Assembly (NCBI GenBank): GCA_937901485.1 | Contig: CALGTT010000107.1 | Location: 1-9,078 of the forward strand | Direction: 5' to 3' | Length of the DNA stretch: 9,078 nucleotides | Source: an uncultured Ruminococcus sp. | GTDB taxonomy: Bacteria > Bacillota > Clostridia > Oscillospirales > Ruminococcaceae | Shown: positions 1-6,069 of the stretch, in pieces | How the letters are laid out: the number at the start of each line of letters is the position of its first letter | Numbering within the stretch: position 1 is the first letter of the stretch | The notes under the pieces: generated by a model | Databases searched by the model: none | The model's input: only the letters and a program-made list of their open reading frames with translations | What the model was told of the DNA's origin: nothing | Translations under genes and position numbers: made by a program

Positions 1-38
1 CGGGGACGAAGTCCCCGAAATATAGCCCCTCCCCCGCT

Positions 39-60
39 GGGGGAGGGGTTGGGGTGGGGG
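39..60 (+). other. G-quadruplex motif
   Basis: Four G-runs of 5, 4, 4 and 5 bases are separated by loops of 1, 2 and 1 bases (39-43, 45-48, 51-54, 56-60). This fits the canonical G-quadruplex pattern with very short loops. The first two runs are also the right arm of the 10-bp hairpin 26-48, so hairpin and quadruplex would compete. The G-rich strand is the template for leftward transcription from the upstream operon, so a folded quadruplex could block polymerase there. Folding itself is inferred. Confidence 0.6.
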
Positions 61-108
61 CAGGCTTTGGGGTGCTAACCCCAGAAAAAGACTTTTTCTA
101 CAAGCTGA

Positions 109-128
109 CCCCCGCTTTTCAGCGGGGG
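109..128 (-). terminator. Hairpin at the end of the leftward operon, possible terminator
   Basis: An 8-bp GC-rich stem (109-116 with 121-128, loop 117-120) overlaps the stop codon of the phosphopantetheinyl transferase. On the minus strand it is not followed by a clear T-run, so it is not a textbook intrinsic terminator. Termination may instead come from the combined hairpins further downstream. Confidence 0.35.
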
Positions 129-736
129 AGAAGTGATTCCATTGTAAGAACGTTCTGCTCCGGCATATCGCCCGGCACGCATACACTCACCACATGCCCG
201 TCCAGCAAGATCTGAAAAAAAGACATGTCGGGTTTGGAGGAAATGATCCGGTCGCCTGCAAAGGCAAACGATACCTCACGCAGGGGATACGAGATCCCGA
301 TGCCGATGGCTTTGACATAGGCTTCCTTGAGCGTCCAGAGGCGCGTGAACAGGAAATCGCGGTCTTCGGTCTGCTCCAGCATGGCAAGCTCGCTGTCACT
401 GCATACGCGCTGTGCCGTGCGCGGCTTGTATGTCCGGATGGATTCACAGTCCGCGCCGCATTCGTGCGGCGAAAACAGACAGACCGCAAGTCCGTCACAG
501 TGGCTCAGGTTGAAACGGATCTCCGGATGCTCCGCAAGCGCAGGCTTGCCGTTTTTGCCGAATGTCAGCAGCGGCGGCTCATCCGTTACCGCAATGCCGC
601 GGCTCTGCGCATATTGCGGCAGTGCTTTGTGCAGCAGTTCATGCGCCAGATCGTGATGCTGACGCTTTGCTGCGTCCGGCATGAAGTGCGCGTACAGTGT
701 CCCGAAGTCCTCCGGCAGCGGCAGACGCTGTATCAT
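119..736 (-). CDS. 4'-phosphopantetheinyl transferase, Sfp/AcpT superfamily
   Basis: This 205-residue cytosolic enzyme is predicted to move the phosphopantetheine arm of CoA onto a serine of acyl- or peptidyl-carrier proteins. Visible landmarks are the FNLSHC segment (75-80) with His79, the acidic Mg-binding pair in GADCE (Asp96, Glu98) and the WTLKEAYVKAIG signature (134-145) with Lys137, Glu138 and Lys142. These are the three conserved blocks of the superfamily, and the length fits an Sfp-like monomer. The ATG start overlaps the TGA of the upstream regulator gene as ATGA (733-736), with AAGG just upstream, so translation is probably coupled. No carrier-protein synthetase lies in the window, so the partner is unknown. 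It could serve secondary metabolism or act as the general carrier-protein activator. Confidence 0.9.
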   Translation of the reverse strand: MIQRLPLPEDFGTLYAHFMPDAAKRQHHDLAHELLHKALPQYAQSRGIAVTDEPPLLTFGKNGKPALAEHPEIRFNLSHCDGLAVCLFSPHECGADCESIRTYKPRTAQRVCSDSELAMLEQTEDRDFLFTRLWTLKEAYVKAIGIGISYPLREVSFAFAGDRIISSKPDMSFFQILLDGHVVSVCVPGDMPEQNVLTMESLLPR

Positions 737-1128
737 TCCTTGCCTTGCTTCGGCTCGTAGCCCTGTTTTGTCATATAAGCACGCAGCCGCAGATAGGTCT
801 CCTCACTGACGACATGCTCGATCTTGCAGGCATCCTTTTCGGCGGTGACTGCGTTCACGCCGAGGAACTGTTCGAAAAAGTCGGTGATGAGCGTGTGCCG
901 TTCGTAGACCTCCACCGCCTTTTTCTGTCCTGCCTTTGTCAGCCGCACATCGCCATCCTCTGCCACGGTGATCAGCCCCTCCTCGCGGAGAATGCGCATG
1001 GCACGGCTGATGCTCGCTTTCGTGTAGCCCAGCTCGTTGGCAATGTCCACTGACCGCACGCACGCGTGCTTGCGGTGCAGCAGGTATATCGTTTCCAGAT
1101 AATCCTCTCCGGATTCATGTAATGACAT
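733..1128 (-). CDS. DtxR/MntR-family metal-dependent transcriptional repressor
   Basis: This 131-residue regulator has an N-terminal winged helix (about 1-70; recognition region near TKASISRAMRIL) and a C-terminal metal-binding dimerisation domain (about 71-125). It lacks the SH3-like third domain of DtxR/IdeR, so it is MntR-sized. By alignment from memory with DtxR and MntR, the metal ligands are Asp9, Glu12, His78, Cys101, Glu104 and His105. Asp9 is MntR-like, but Cys101 in the CKIEH motif is DtxR-like, so the preferred metal (Mn or Fe) cannot be read with confidence. The start is placed at 1128 because GGAAGGGAG lies upstream at suitable spacing. It is the first gene of a leftward operon with the phosphopantetheinyl transferase and diverges from the radical SAM operon. 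Its targets are unknown; autoregulation and control of the divergent operon are plausible. Confidence 0.88.
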   Translation of the reverse strand: MSLHESGEDYLETIYLLHRKHACVRSVDIANELGYTKASISRAMRILREEGLITVAEDGDVRLTKAGQKKAVEVYERHTLITDFFEQFLGVNAVTAEKDACKIEHVVSEETYLRLRAYMTKQGYEPKQGKE

Positions 1129-1173
1129 GCGATCATGCTCCCTTCCTTTATGATTTCCGCAGGTTCTCTATTC

Positions 1174-1202
1174 ATTGTAACATATTCCCCCAAAAAAATC
1201 AA
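1174..1202 (-). promoter_or_regulatory. SigmaA-type promoter of the regulator-transferase operon
   Basis: On the minus strand, TTGATT (1202-1197) and TACAAT (1179-1174) are separated by exactly 17 bases. The expected start of transcription is near 1167, leaving a leader of about 40 bases before the ATG at 1128. Confidence 0.75.
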
Positions 1203-1273
1203 CCGTTTCTGCCTGAAAAATTCTGCATTTTATGAGTAAGAGAAAGTTTTTATTGAAAAACAATAAAAATAGC

Positions 1274-1302
1274 TTGACAAATGATAAATCCTGTGGTATA
1301 CT
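1274..1302 (+). promoter_or_regulatory. SigmaA-type promoter of the radical SAM-ABC operon
   Basis: TTGACA (1274-1279) and TATACT (1297-1302) are 17 bases apart, which is close to consensus. The expected transcription start is near 1309. Because the promoter covers the upstream in-frame ATG at 1281, that codon cannot be the translation start. Confidence 0.85.
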
Positions 1303-1315
1303 GGAAATACAGGAT
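1288..1315. promoter_or_regulatory. Inverted repeat around the -10 box, candidate operator
   Basis: ATCCTGT (1288-1294) and ACAGGAT (1309-1315) are perfect inverted arms separated by 14 bases. They bracket the -10 box and the likely transcription start of the rightward promoter. Position and symmetry suit a repressor site. Which protein binds is not shown; it does not resemble the MntR or DtxR box consensus that I know. Confidence 0.4.
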
Positions 1316-1327
1316 ATTTCTGGACAC

Positions 1328-1333
1328 AGGAGG
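1328..1333 (+). promoter_or_regulatory. Ribosome binding site that sets the radical SAM start
   Basis: AGGAGG lies 7 bases before the ATG at 1341 and only one base before the in-frame ATG at 1335. It therefore supports 1341 as the start codon and a protein beginning MYIKLIQPK. Confidence 0.8.
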
Positions 1334-1340
1334 AATGGTT

Positions 1341-2681
1341 ATGTATATCAAGCTCATACAGCCGAAGATGAAAAAACGCCCGATGGATACCGACATTAAG
1401 CTCCACATGGCACCGCCGCTGGGGCTGCTGACCATCCTGCACATGCTGGAGGGGGAGCACAGGGTATCACTGGAGAACGAGAACATTCAGGAGATCTGTT
1501 ACGATGACAAGCCCGATCTGGTGGGCATTTCCGTCACGCTCGACACCCAGCCGCGTGCCGCAGAGATCGCGAAGCGGTTCCGGGAGCAGGGGATTCCGGT
1601 GGTTGCCGGCGGCATCCACATCACCACGGCATCCCACATGATACCGGACGATCTGTTCGATGTGCTCTGTATCGGCGCAGCGGAGGGGACATGGCACGAC
1701 ATTGTGCGCGACTGTCAGAACGGCTGTCTGCAAAAGGTCTACCGCTGCAAAAAGCCTCTCACGGGAAAGGACATCGTGCCGCCGGCGTATCACAGCGTCA
1801 AGCCCGAGGAGTATCTCTACTGCAACGTCATCCATACCAGCCGCGGCTGTCCGTTCCGCTGCGATTTCTGCTACAACAGCGGCAGTGACCAGAAGTATGT
1901 CAACCGTGAAATTGACGATGTTCTGGCGGATATCCGTGCAGTCGGCTCAAAGCACATCATGTTCATTGATGATAATTTTGCCGGCAATCCCGCATGGACA
2001 AAGCAGTTCCTGCAAGCCATCAAGCCTTTGAAGCTCAAATGGAATGCGGCAGTTTCCATCAATGCAGTCTATGACACGCAGCTTCTCGATCTGATGGCAG
2101 AAAGCGGCTGTCAGAGCCTGTTCATCGGCTTTGAGAGCATCAATCCCGACTCCATCAGCGGTGTCCATAAGGTGCAGAACCACACGGACAATTACGAAGC
2201 CGCCGTCAAAGCCATTCACGATCGGGGCATCATGATCAATGCAAGCCTTGTGTTCGGTCTGGACGGCGACACCAAGGAAACCTTTCAGGCAACGCTCGAC
2301 TGGATCGTGAAAAACCGGATCGAAACCGTTACCTCACACATCCTCACGCCCTACCCCGGCACGGCACTCTATGACCGGATGCAGGCGGCAGGACGCATCA
2401 CAACGGATGACCTTTCGCTCTATAACACGGCGCATGTGGTATTCCAGCCCATGAACATGACCGCGCAGGAGCTGTATGATGGATACCTGTGGATCTACAG
2501 GGAGATCTACAGCCTGAAGAACATCCTGCGCCGGATGCCCAAGCACCCGAAACAACGCGCCGCCTATCTCGCATTCAATCTGCTGTACCGCAAATTCGGG
2601 AAATTCTCGGATTTCCTCTGCAAGAAGATCACCTATCAGCGGATCGGGAGATGGGGGGAGAAATTATCACAGTACTTATAA
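1341..2681 (+). CDS. Radical SAM enzyme with N-terminal B12-binding-type domain
   Basis: This 446-residue enzyme belongs to the BchE/P-methylase-like (COG1032-type) radical SAM proteins. Residues 1 to about 130 resemble a cobalamin-binding fold (APPLGLL, DLVGISVTLDT, VVAGGIH), but the DxHxxG base-off motif is absent, as is common in this class. The core starts with TSRGCPFRCDFCYN, giving the CxxxCxxC cluster ligands Cys170, Cys174 and Cys177. Later come FIDDNFAG (208-215), FIGFES (261-266) and TPYPGTALYDRM (336-347), typical of the family. The start at 1341 is chosen because AGGAGG (1328-1333) lies 7 bases upstream. The ATG at 1335 would be only one base from it, and the ATG at 1281 precedes the transcript. 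Members often methylate unreactive carbons or rearrange substrates; the substrate here is unknown. The downstream ABC exporter genes are co-transcribed. Confidence 0.88.
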   Translation: MYIKLIQPKMKKRPMDTDIKLHMAPPLGLLTILHMLEGEHRVSLENENIQEICYDDKPDLVGISVTLDTQPRAAEIAKRFREQGIPVVAGGIHITTASHMIPDDLFDVLCIGAAEGTWHDIVRDCQNGCLQKVYRCKKPLTGKDIVPPAYHSVKPEEYLYCNVIHTSRGCPFRCDFCYNSGSDQKYVNREIDDVLADIRAVGSKHIMFIDDNFAGNPAWTKQFLQAIKPLKLKWNAAVSINAVYDTQLLDLMAESGCQSLFIGFESINPDSISGVHKVQNHTDNYEAAVKAIHDRGIMINASLVFGLDGDTKETFQATLDWIVKNRIETVTSHILTPYPGTALYDRMQAAGRITTDDLSLYNTAHVVFQPMNMTAQELYDGYLWIYREIYSLKNILRRMPKHPKQRAAYLAFNLLYRKFGKFSDFLCKKITYQRIGRWGEKLSQYL

Positions 2682-2703
2682 TCATCACATAAGGAGGCTT
2701 TCA

Positions 2704-3435
2704 ATGAACACCACACTTGAAGTCCAGCACATTTCCAAAGCCTACGGCAAAAAACAAGCCGTCAATGACGTATCCTTTCAGATCGCAGAGGGTGAGATCT
2801 TCGGGCTGATGGGCATGAACGGCGCAGGAAAGACCACCATCCTGCGTATGCTTGCCACGCTTCTGAAGCCCGACAGCGGCGATGCCCTCATTGCAGGGCA
2901 CAGCGTCAAGACGCACCCCGAACAGGTCCGCGCGAATATCTGCTACCTCCCCGATGAAGCCGGTGCGTACCGGACGATGACCGGCAGACAGTACCTCGAA
3001 TTCATCGCAGGTCTGTACTTCAAGGAATACGAAGCGCAGAAAGCATGTGTTCAGCTCGGCGAGGAGATCTGCGGTCTGGGCGATGCCCTCAGCCGCAAAA
3101 TCTCCACCTACAGCCGCGGCATGACGCGCAAGCTCGTTCTTGCAAGAACGGTTATGCCCAAGCCCCGTCTTGCCATCCTCGACGAACCCACCAGCGGACT
3201 CGATGTCCTCAATTCCCTCGACATCCGCAAGACCATCCGCCGCTGTGCCAAGGAATTCGGCACGGCGTTCCTCCTCTCGTCCCACCATATGCAGGAGGTG
3301 CAGAATACTGCCGACCGCTGTGCGATCATGAAGGACGGCGTATTCCTTGCGGAGGGAACACCTGCGGAGCTGCTTGCAAAATATCAGGCGCAGACGCTGG
3401 AAGAAGTATTTGAAAGGGCGGTGAACGGCGTATGA
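2704..3435 (+). CDS. ABC transporter ATP-binding protein, NatA/CcmA-like
   Basis: This 243-residue ATPase subunit powers an ABC-2 type exporter. The Walker A is GMNGAGKTT (37-45), the signature is YSRGMTRKL (136-144), the Walker B plus D-loop is LAILDEPTSGLD (156-167), and the switch histidine is His194 in SSHH. The position usually held by the Q-loop glutamine reads YLPDEAG, with Asp84. PDE-type loops occur in NatA-like ATPases, so this is probably a family trait rather than damage. The C-terminal TLEEVFERAV is the usual end of drug/sodium exporter ATPases. AAGGAGG (2691-2697) sits 6 bases before the ATG. The gene follows the radical SAM stop by 22 bases and overlaps the permease by four bases, which fixes its partner. 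The exported substrate cannot be told from the sequence. Confidence 0.93.
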   Translation: MNTTLEVQHISKAYGKKQAVNDVSFQIAEGEIFGLMGMNGAGKTTILRMLATLLKPDSGDALIAGHSVKTHPEQVRANICYLPDEAGAYRTMTGRQYLEFIAGLYFKEYEAQKACVQLGEEICGLGDALSRKISTYSRGMTRKLVLARTVMPKPRLAILDEPTSGLDVLNSLDIRKTIRRCAKEFGTAFLLSSHHMQEVQNTADRCAIMKDGVFLAEGTPAELLAKYQAQTLEEVFERAVNGV

Positions 3436-4730
3436 TGCACTTACTGCGAAAGGAACTGCGCGAGCTGATCAACAAGCAGATGCTCCTCGGTCTGCTCGGC
3501 ACGATGCTCCTCATCATCCTGCTGGGCGTGGTCATGACCAATACTATGACCGAATCCCTTGAAAGCAGCGGAGAGCTGCACATTATCGACTACGATGATA
3601 CAGAATTCACCCGAAGCATCATTTCCGCACTGGAGGAGGACGGCTACGAGGTGGAGGTATCTCAGCTCGTAGAAAAGGACAACTACGCGCGTATGGAGGA
3701 AAATGACTGGAAAGAAGCTGTGCTGATCCGGCAGGGCTTCACACAGCAGATACTCGAACAGGGAACAGCCGGTGAGGTGTCCAGCCTGACCATGCTCCAG
3801 TCCACCACCTCGATGGATGTGATGATGTCCGGCAGCACCAGCACGGACGCATTCACCGCGAAAGTCAAAGAACTGCTCATGAAGGAAAAGCTCGGAGAGA
3901 ACATGGAATTCCTTGCAAAGCCCGTTGAGGTGATCCCATGGACATATGCCAATCACAAGGAAGCACAGATCGATAGCTTTGCACTGGTCAACTCCCTGTC
4001 CCTCTTTGACCGCCTCATGCCCCTGATCCTGTTCATGCTGATCGTTCTGACCGCCCAGACCATCATCACTGCCGTTGCTGCGGAAAAGACCGATAAAACG
4101 CTGGAAACCCTTCTTGCATCCCCCGTGCCGAGGGGGCAGGTCATCGGCGCAAAGATGCTTGCCGCGCTTATCGTAGCGGTGATCTACGCGCTTTCCTACG
4201 GTGCGGGTTTCCTCGTTACCATGCTCATGACCGTCAGCGGCACGGGCGAGAATATCGACCTCGGTCAGGCAATGACGGACATGGCAAACCTCAATCAGGC
4301 GGTGGAAACGCTGGAGCTGCAGATCCCCGCATGGGGCTGGGTGCTCGTGATCGCAGAGCTTGTGCTGACCATCGGCATTGCCCTGATGTCGGCGATCATT
4401 CTCGGTGCACTCGTGCAGGATGCCAAGTCCTCCCAGAACGCAAGCCTGCCCATTCTGGTCTGCGCAATGCTCCCCTACATCCTCTCGATGGTGTCGGATA
4501 TCCGCCGGATGGAGGGCGTGACGCAGCTGCTGATGTACGCGATTCCCTTTACACACACGTTCGTTGCCACCTCCTGCCTGCGCTTCCATGACTATACACT
4601 CCTCTGCGGCGGTCTGGTCTATCAGGCGATCTTCCTTGCAGCAATGACACTGCTTGCACTGAAGCTGTATCAGTCGGATATTCTGTTTATCGGGATGCCC
4701 AAACGTGCAAAGAAAGAAGCCAGCAAATAA
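3432..4730 (+). CDS. ABC-2 type transporter permease, NatB-like
   Basis: This 432-residue membrane subunit pairs with the ATPase just upstream. The layout is typical of the NatB/ABC2_membrane_3 group. One N-terminal helix (about 18-36) is followed by a large extracytoplasmic domain (about 38-194). About six further hydrophobic segments follow near 195-216, 239-266, 302-328, 336-354, 366-380 and 392-412. The cytoplasmic coupling segment EKTDKTLETLLASPVPR (218-234) is the family hallmark. The tail GMPKRAKKEASK is basic, as expected inside the cell. The ATG overlaps the ATPase TGA as ATGA (3432-3435), and there is no strong ribosome site, so translation is likely coupled. An ATG at 3435 is an alternative start one codon later. 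A terminator hairpin follows within 10 bases. Export of sodium, a drug, or the product of the co-transcribed radical SAM enzyme are all possible. Confidence 0.9.
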   Translation: MMHLLRKELRELINKQMLLGLLGTMLLIILLGVVMTNTMTESLESSGELHIIDYDDTEFTRSIISALEEDGYEVEVSQLVEKDNYARMEENDWKEAVLIRQGFTQQILEQGTAGEVSSLTMLQSTTSMDVMMSGSTSTDAFTAKVKELLMKEKLGENMEFLAKPVEVIPWTYANHKEAQIDSFALVNSLSLFDRLMPLILFMLIVLTAQTIITAVAAEKTDKTLETLLASPVPRGQVIGAKMLAALIVAVIYALSYGAGFLVTMLMTVSGTGENIDLGQAMTDMANLNQAVETLELQIPAWGWVLVIAELVLTIGIALMSAIILGALVQDAKSSQNASLPILVCAMLPYILSMVSDIRRMEGVTQLLMYAIPFTHTFVATSCLRFHDYTLLCGGLVYQAIFLAAMTLLALKLYQSDILFIGMPKRAKKEASK

Positions 4731-4736
4731 CAAAAT

Positions 4737-4761
4737 TCCCCCATCCTGTGCGGATGGGGGA
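4737..4761. terminator. Bidirectional intrinsic terminator between convergent genes
   Basis: CCCCCATCC (4738-4746) pairs with GGATGGGGG (4752-4760) across a 5-base loop, and T4737-A4761 extends the stem. On the minus strand it is followed by AATTTTGTT, so it suits the leftward cassette best. It also lies just after the permease stop, although the plus-strand T-run is weak. Confidence 0.8.
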
Positions 4762-4770
4762 TTCGTTTCG
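4752..4770. repeat. Terminator-associated direct repeat, copy 1
   Basis: These 19 bases, which include the right arm of the terminator stem and the following ATTCGTTTCG, are identical to 6186-6204. The two copies lie at either end of the regulator/membrane-protein cassette in the same orientation. Confidence 0.8.
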
Positions 4771-4798
4771 TCCTCGCTCTTAATCAGACGATCCTATG

Positions 4799-5311
4799 CT
4801 ATTCTTCCTCCGTTTGCGAGTTCATAAGCTTCAGGCTTTTTCTTGCCATAAAATAGGTGATGATGTGGGAAATGTAGAGTATTGTCATAAATCCTGAAAT
4901 CATGAATGAAAGTAGGATGTCGTCACCTATATGATTAACAAAAGTAAAGATAATGTACAGGATACATATTATCGTCATGCTGAGTATTTTCTGCGGCGAG
5001 GATGCCACCTTCAGAAACTGGGGATTCATCGCCCCCTGCTTTGCTGTTTTGGCGGCAAATAGCACATAAATAACAGAAGTAAATACGATCATGATAATGG
5101 CGATGACTGCGAAAGTATAGCCGAGGGTGAGCTCCATTTGATACCAGATCGAGACGATGAGCAGCACTGTTGCAATCACAACATTTCCCCAGTAAAACGC
5201 CTTGAAACAGTTGAAGGCGGTTTTATAAGCCTGTTCTGTCTGCATTTCATCCAGTCCTTGGGTGGAAATCAGATCAACGCTCTGATTGAGTGCAGTGTTC
5301 TGGTTGTCCAT
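4799..5311 (-). CDS. Small four-helix membrane protein, paralogue A, unknown function
   Basis: I do not recognise a named family for this 170-residue protein. A polar N-terminus leads into GLDEMQTEQAYK (19-30), then four hydrophobic segments near 42-57, 65-87, 110-126 and 132-154, and a short charged tail ending TEEE. It is a paralogue of the protein encoded just upstream. Both share LDEMQ..xAYKxAFxCFKAxY and IYxxFxAKxxxxGAxNPxF. Its ATG overlaps the upstream TAA by one base (TAATG at 5311), and GGAGGAGGAA precedes it, so it is translated with its neighbour. The setting, behind a tiny Cro/CI-type regulator, resembles Firmicutes modules that pair such a regulator with small membrane proteins carrying an N-terminal DER/DEMQ-like motif (DUF2178/DUF6773-like). 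That comparison is from memory and weak. Confidence 0.85.
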   Translation of the reverse strand: MDNQNTALNQSVDLISTQGLDEMQTEQAYKTAFNCFKAFYWGNVVIATVLLIVSIWYQMELTLGYTFAVIAIIMIVFTSVIYVLFAAKTAKQGAMNPQFLKVASSPQKILSMTIICILYIIFTFVNHIGDDILLSFMISGFMTILYISHIITYFMARKSLKLMNSQTEEE

Positions 5312-5805
5312 TATTCTTCCTCCTCCGCTTCTTCGGCAATCTGATTATTCCTCTTGGCAATAACGCCGAGTGCGATGTGTGTTGCTGTCATGATTGCAAT
5401 ATAGATGCCGAAGTAAATGACAACAGGCTCACCCGTCTGATTGAATCTCACCACAGCGAATGTCATGTAAGCCATGAACATGATGAGAAAAGAAGCGATC
5501 GTTCCGGGCTTTGCCATATTTTTGGCAAAAGGTGGATTCAGTGCACCGACCTCGGAAGCCTTTGCCCCGAATACCAGATAAATGATATTCGTGACAATGA
5601 ACAGCAGCATGGATGTGAGTGCATAAAAGGATGATTTGTTGGTCATGCTTTGGAATACCATGGGGATAAAAGTAAAGGCAACATTTGTGCAGTACAGTGC
5701 CTTGAAGCACCGGAATGCCAGTTTGTAGGCGTAAGCCTTCTGCATTTCATCGAGTTTGCTGTCGTTCAATAAGTCCTGTTCTTCAAATACGGATTTCATC
5801 ATCAT
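5311..5805 (-). CDS. Small four-helix membrane protein, paralogue B, unknown function
   Basis: This is a paralogue of the gene downstream, about 164 residues long. It carries KLDEMQKAYAYKLAFRCFKA (17-36), four hydrophobic segments near 40-54, 61-80, 101-120 and 128-149, and a strongly acidic C-terminus (AEEAEEEE). The start is uncertain among four consecutive ATG codons at 5808, 5805, 5802 and 5799. TAAGGAGG (ending at 5811) is 2, 5, 8 or 11 bases away respectively, so 5805 or 5802 is most likely. The reading frame stays open upstream into the regulator gene, but that part has no ribosome site and overlaps a real gene. The ribosome site overlaps the stop codon of the regulator. The function is not known; a membrane target controlled by the co-transcribed regulator is an inference. 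Confidence 0.83.
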   Translation of the reverse strand: MMMKSVFEEQDLLNDSKLDEMQKAYAYKLAFRCFKALYCTNVAFTFIPMVFQSMTNKSSFYALTSMLLFIVTNIIYLVFGAKASEVGALNPPFAKNMAKPGTIASFLIMFMAYMTFAVVRFNQTGEPVVIYFGIYIAIMTATHIALGVIAKRNNQIAEEAEEEE

Positions 5806-5815
5806 CATTTCCTCC

Positions 5816-6013
5816 TTAGTTTTCCCAGAATAATTCGTCAAGTGTTTTGCCGAGTACCTTGCATATGGCAATGCAAAGATTGATTGTGGGGTTGTAGTCG
5901 CCTTTTTCAATGGCATTGATGGTCTGCCGTGAAACGCCCACGGCATCCGCCAGAGCCTGCTGCGACATATCCACCGCCGCCCGTGCGGATTTCAGCTTTA
6001 AGTTTTTTGCCAC
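5816..6013 (-). CDS. Small Cro/CI-family HTH transcriptional regulator
   Basis: This 65-residue protein is almost entirely an HTH_3 domain. MSQQALADAVGVSRQTINAI (16-35) is the helix-turn-helix, followed by EKGDYNPTINLCIAICKVL and the closing LDELFWEN. It matches the YozG-type tiny regulators of Firmicutes. The start codon is GTG at 6013. GGAGGTGATC (6025-6016), a full match to the 16S anti-Shine-Dalgarno sequence, places it 7 bases away, whereas the overlapping ATG at 6015 is out of frame and meets a stop after five codons. It is the first gene of the cassette, and its stop overlaps the next ribosome site. Repeats around its -35 box suggest that it controls its own operon, most likely as a repressor. 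Confidence 0.92.
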   Translation of the reverse strand: MAKNLKLKSARAAVDMSQQALADAVGVSRQTINAIEKGDYNPTINLCIAICKVLGKTLDELFWEN

Positions 6014-6015
6014 AT

Positions 6016-6025
6016 GATCACCTCC
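6016..6025 (-). promoter_or_regulatory. Ten-base ribosome binding site fixing a GTG start
   Basis: On the minus strand it reads GGAGGTGATC, an extended complement of the 16S rRNA 3' end. The GGAGG core is 7 bases from the GTG at 6013, which decides the start of the small HTH regulator. Confidence 0.85.
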
Positions 6026-6040
6026 ATGCTTTCTGATACT

Positions 6041-6069
6041 ATACTACCACATATTTTACGTTTTGTCAA
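6041..6069 (-). promoter_or_regulatory. SigmaA-type promoter of the HTH/membrane-protein cassette
   Basis: On the minus strand, consensus TTGACA (6069-6064) and TAGTAT (6046-6041) are 17 bases apart. The predicted start is near 6034, giving a leader of about 20 bases that contains the strong ribosome site. Confidence 0.85.

Larger units (their letters stand above)
1..128. repeat. Cluster of consecutive inverted repeats, possible dispersed intergenic element
   Basis: Five perfect inverted repeats follow one another here. They are 1-7/11-17 (loop GAA), 26-35/39-48 (10 bp, loop GCT), 68-73/78-83 (6 bp), 83-90/92-99 (palindrome AGAAAAAG-A-CTTTTTCT) and 109-116/121-128 (8 bp, loop TTTC). No gene other than the last codons of the leftward phosphopantetheinyl transferase lies in this stretch. 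The density and the C-rich/G-rich style suggest a mobile or dispersed intergenic repeat of the host genome, but a second copy is not present in this window, so that is inference. The last hairpin covers the transferase stop codon (119-121). Confidence 0.6.

Noticed and set aside
194..760. Plus-strand open frame opposite the phosphopantetheinyl transferase
   Set aside because: The opposite strand carries all conserved transferase blocks and a coupled start. This frame has no family features.
1281..1340. Upstream ATG codons (1281, 1335) for the radical SAM gene
   Set aside because: 1281 lies between the -35 and -10 boxes and so precedes the transcript. 1335 is one base from the AGGAGG. 1341 has proper spacing.
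3441..4733. Minus-strand open frame (430 codons) opposite the ABC permease
   Set aside because: It is a shadow of the permease codons, with a Cys/His/Gln-rich low-plausibility product and no ribosome site, and the sense strand has a clear family match.
5806..5946. N-terminal extension of membrane paralogue B to an ATG at 5946
   Set aside because: It overlaps the HTH gene out of frame, whereas a perfect ribosome site stands just before the ATG run at 5799-5808.
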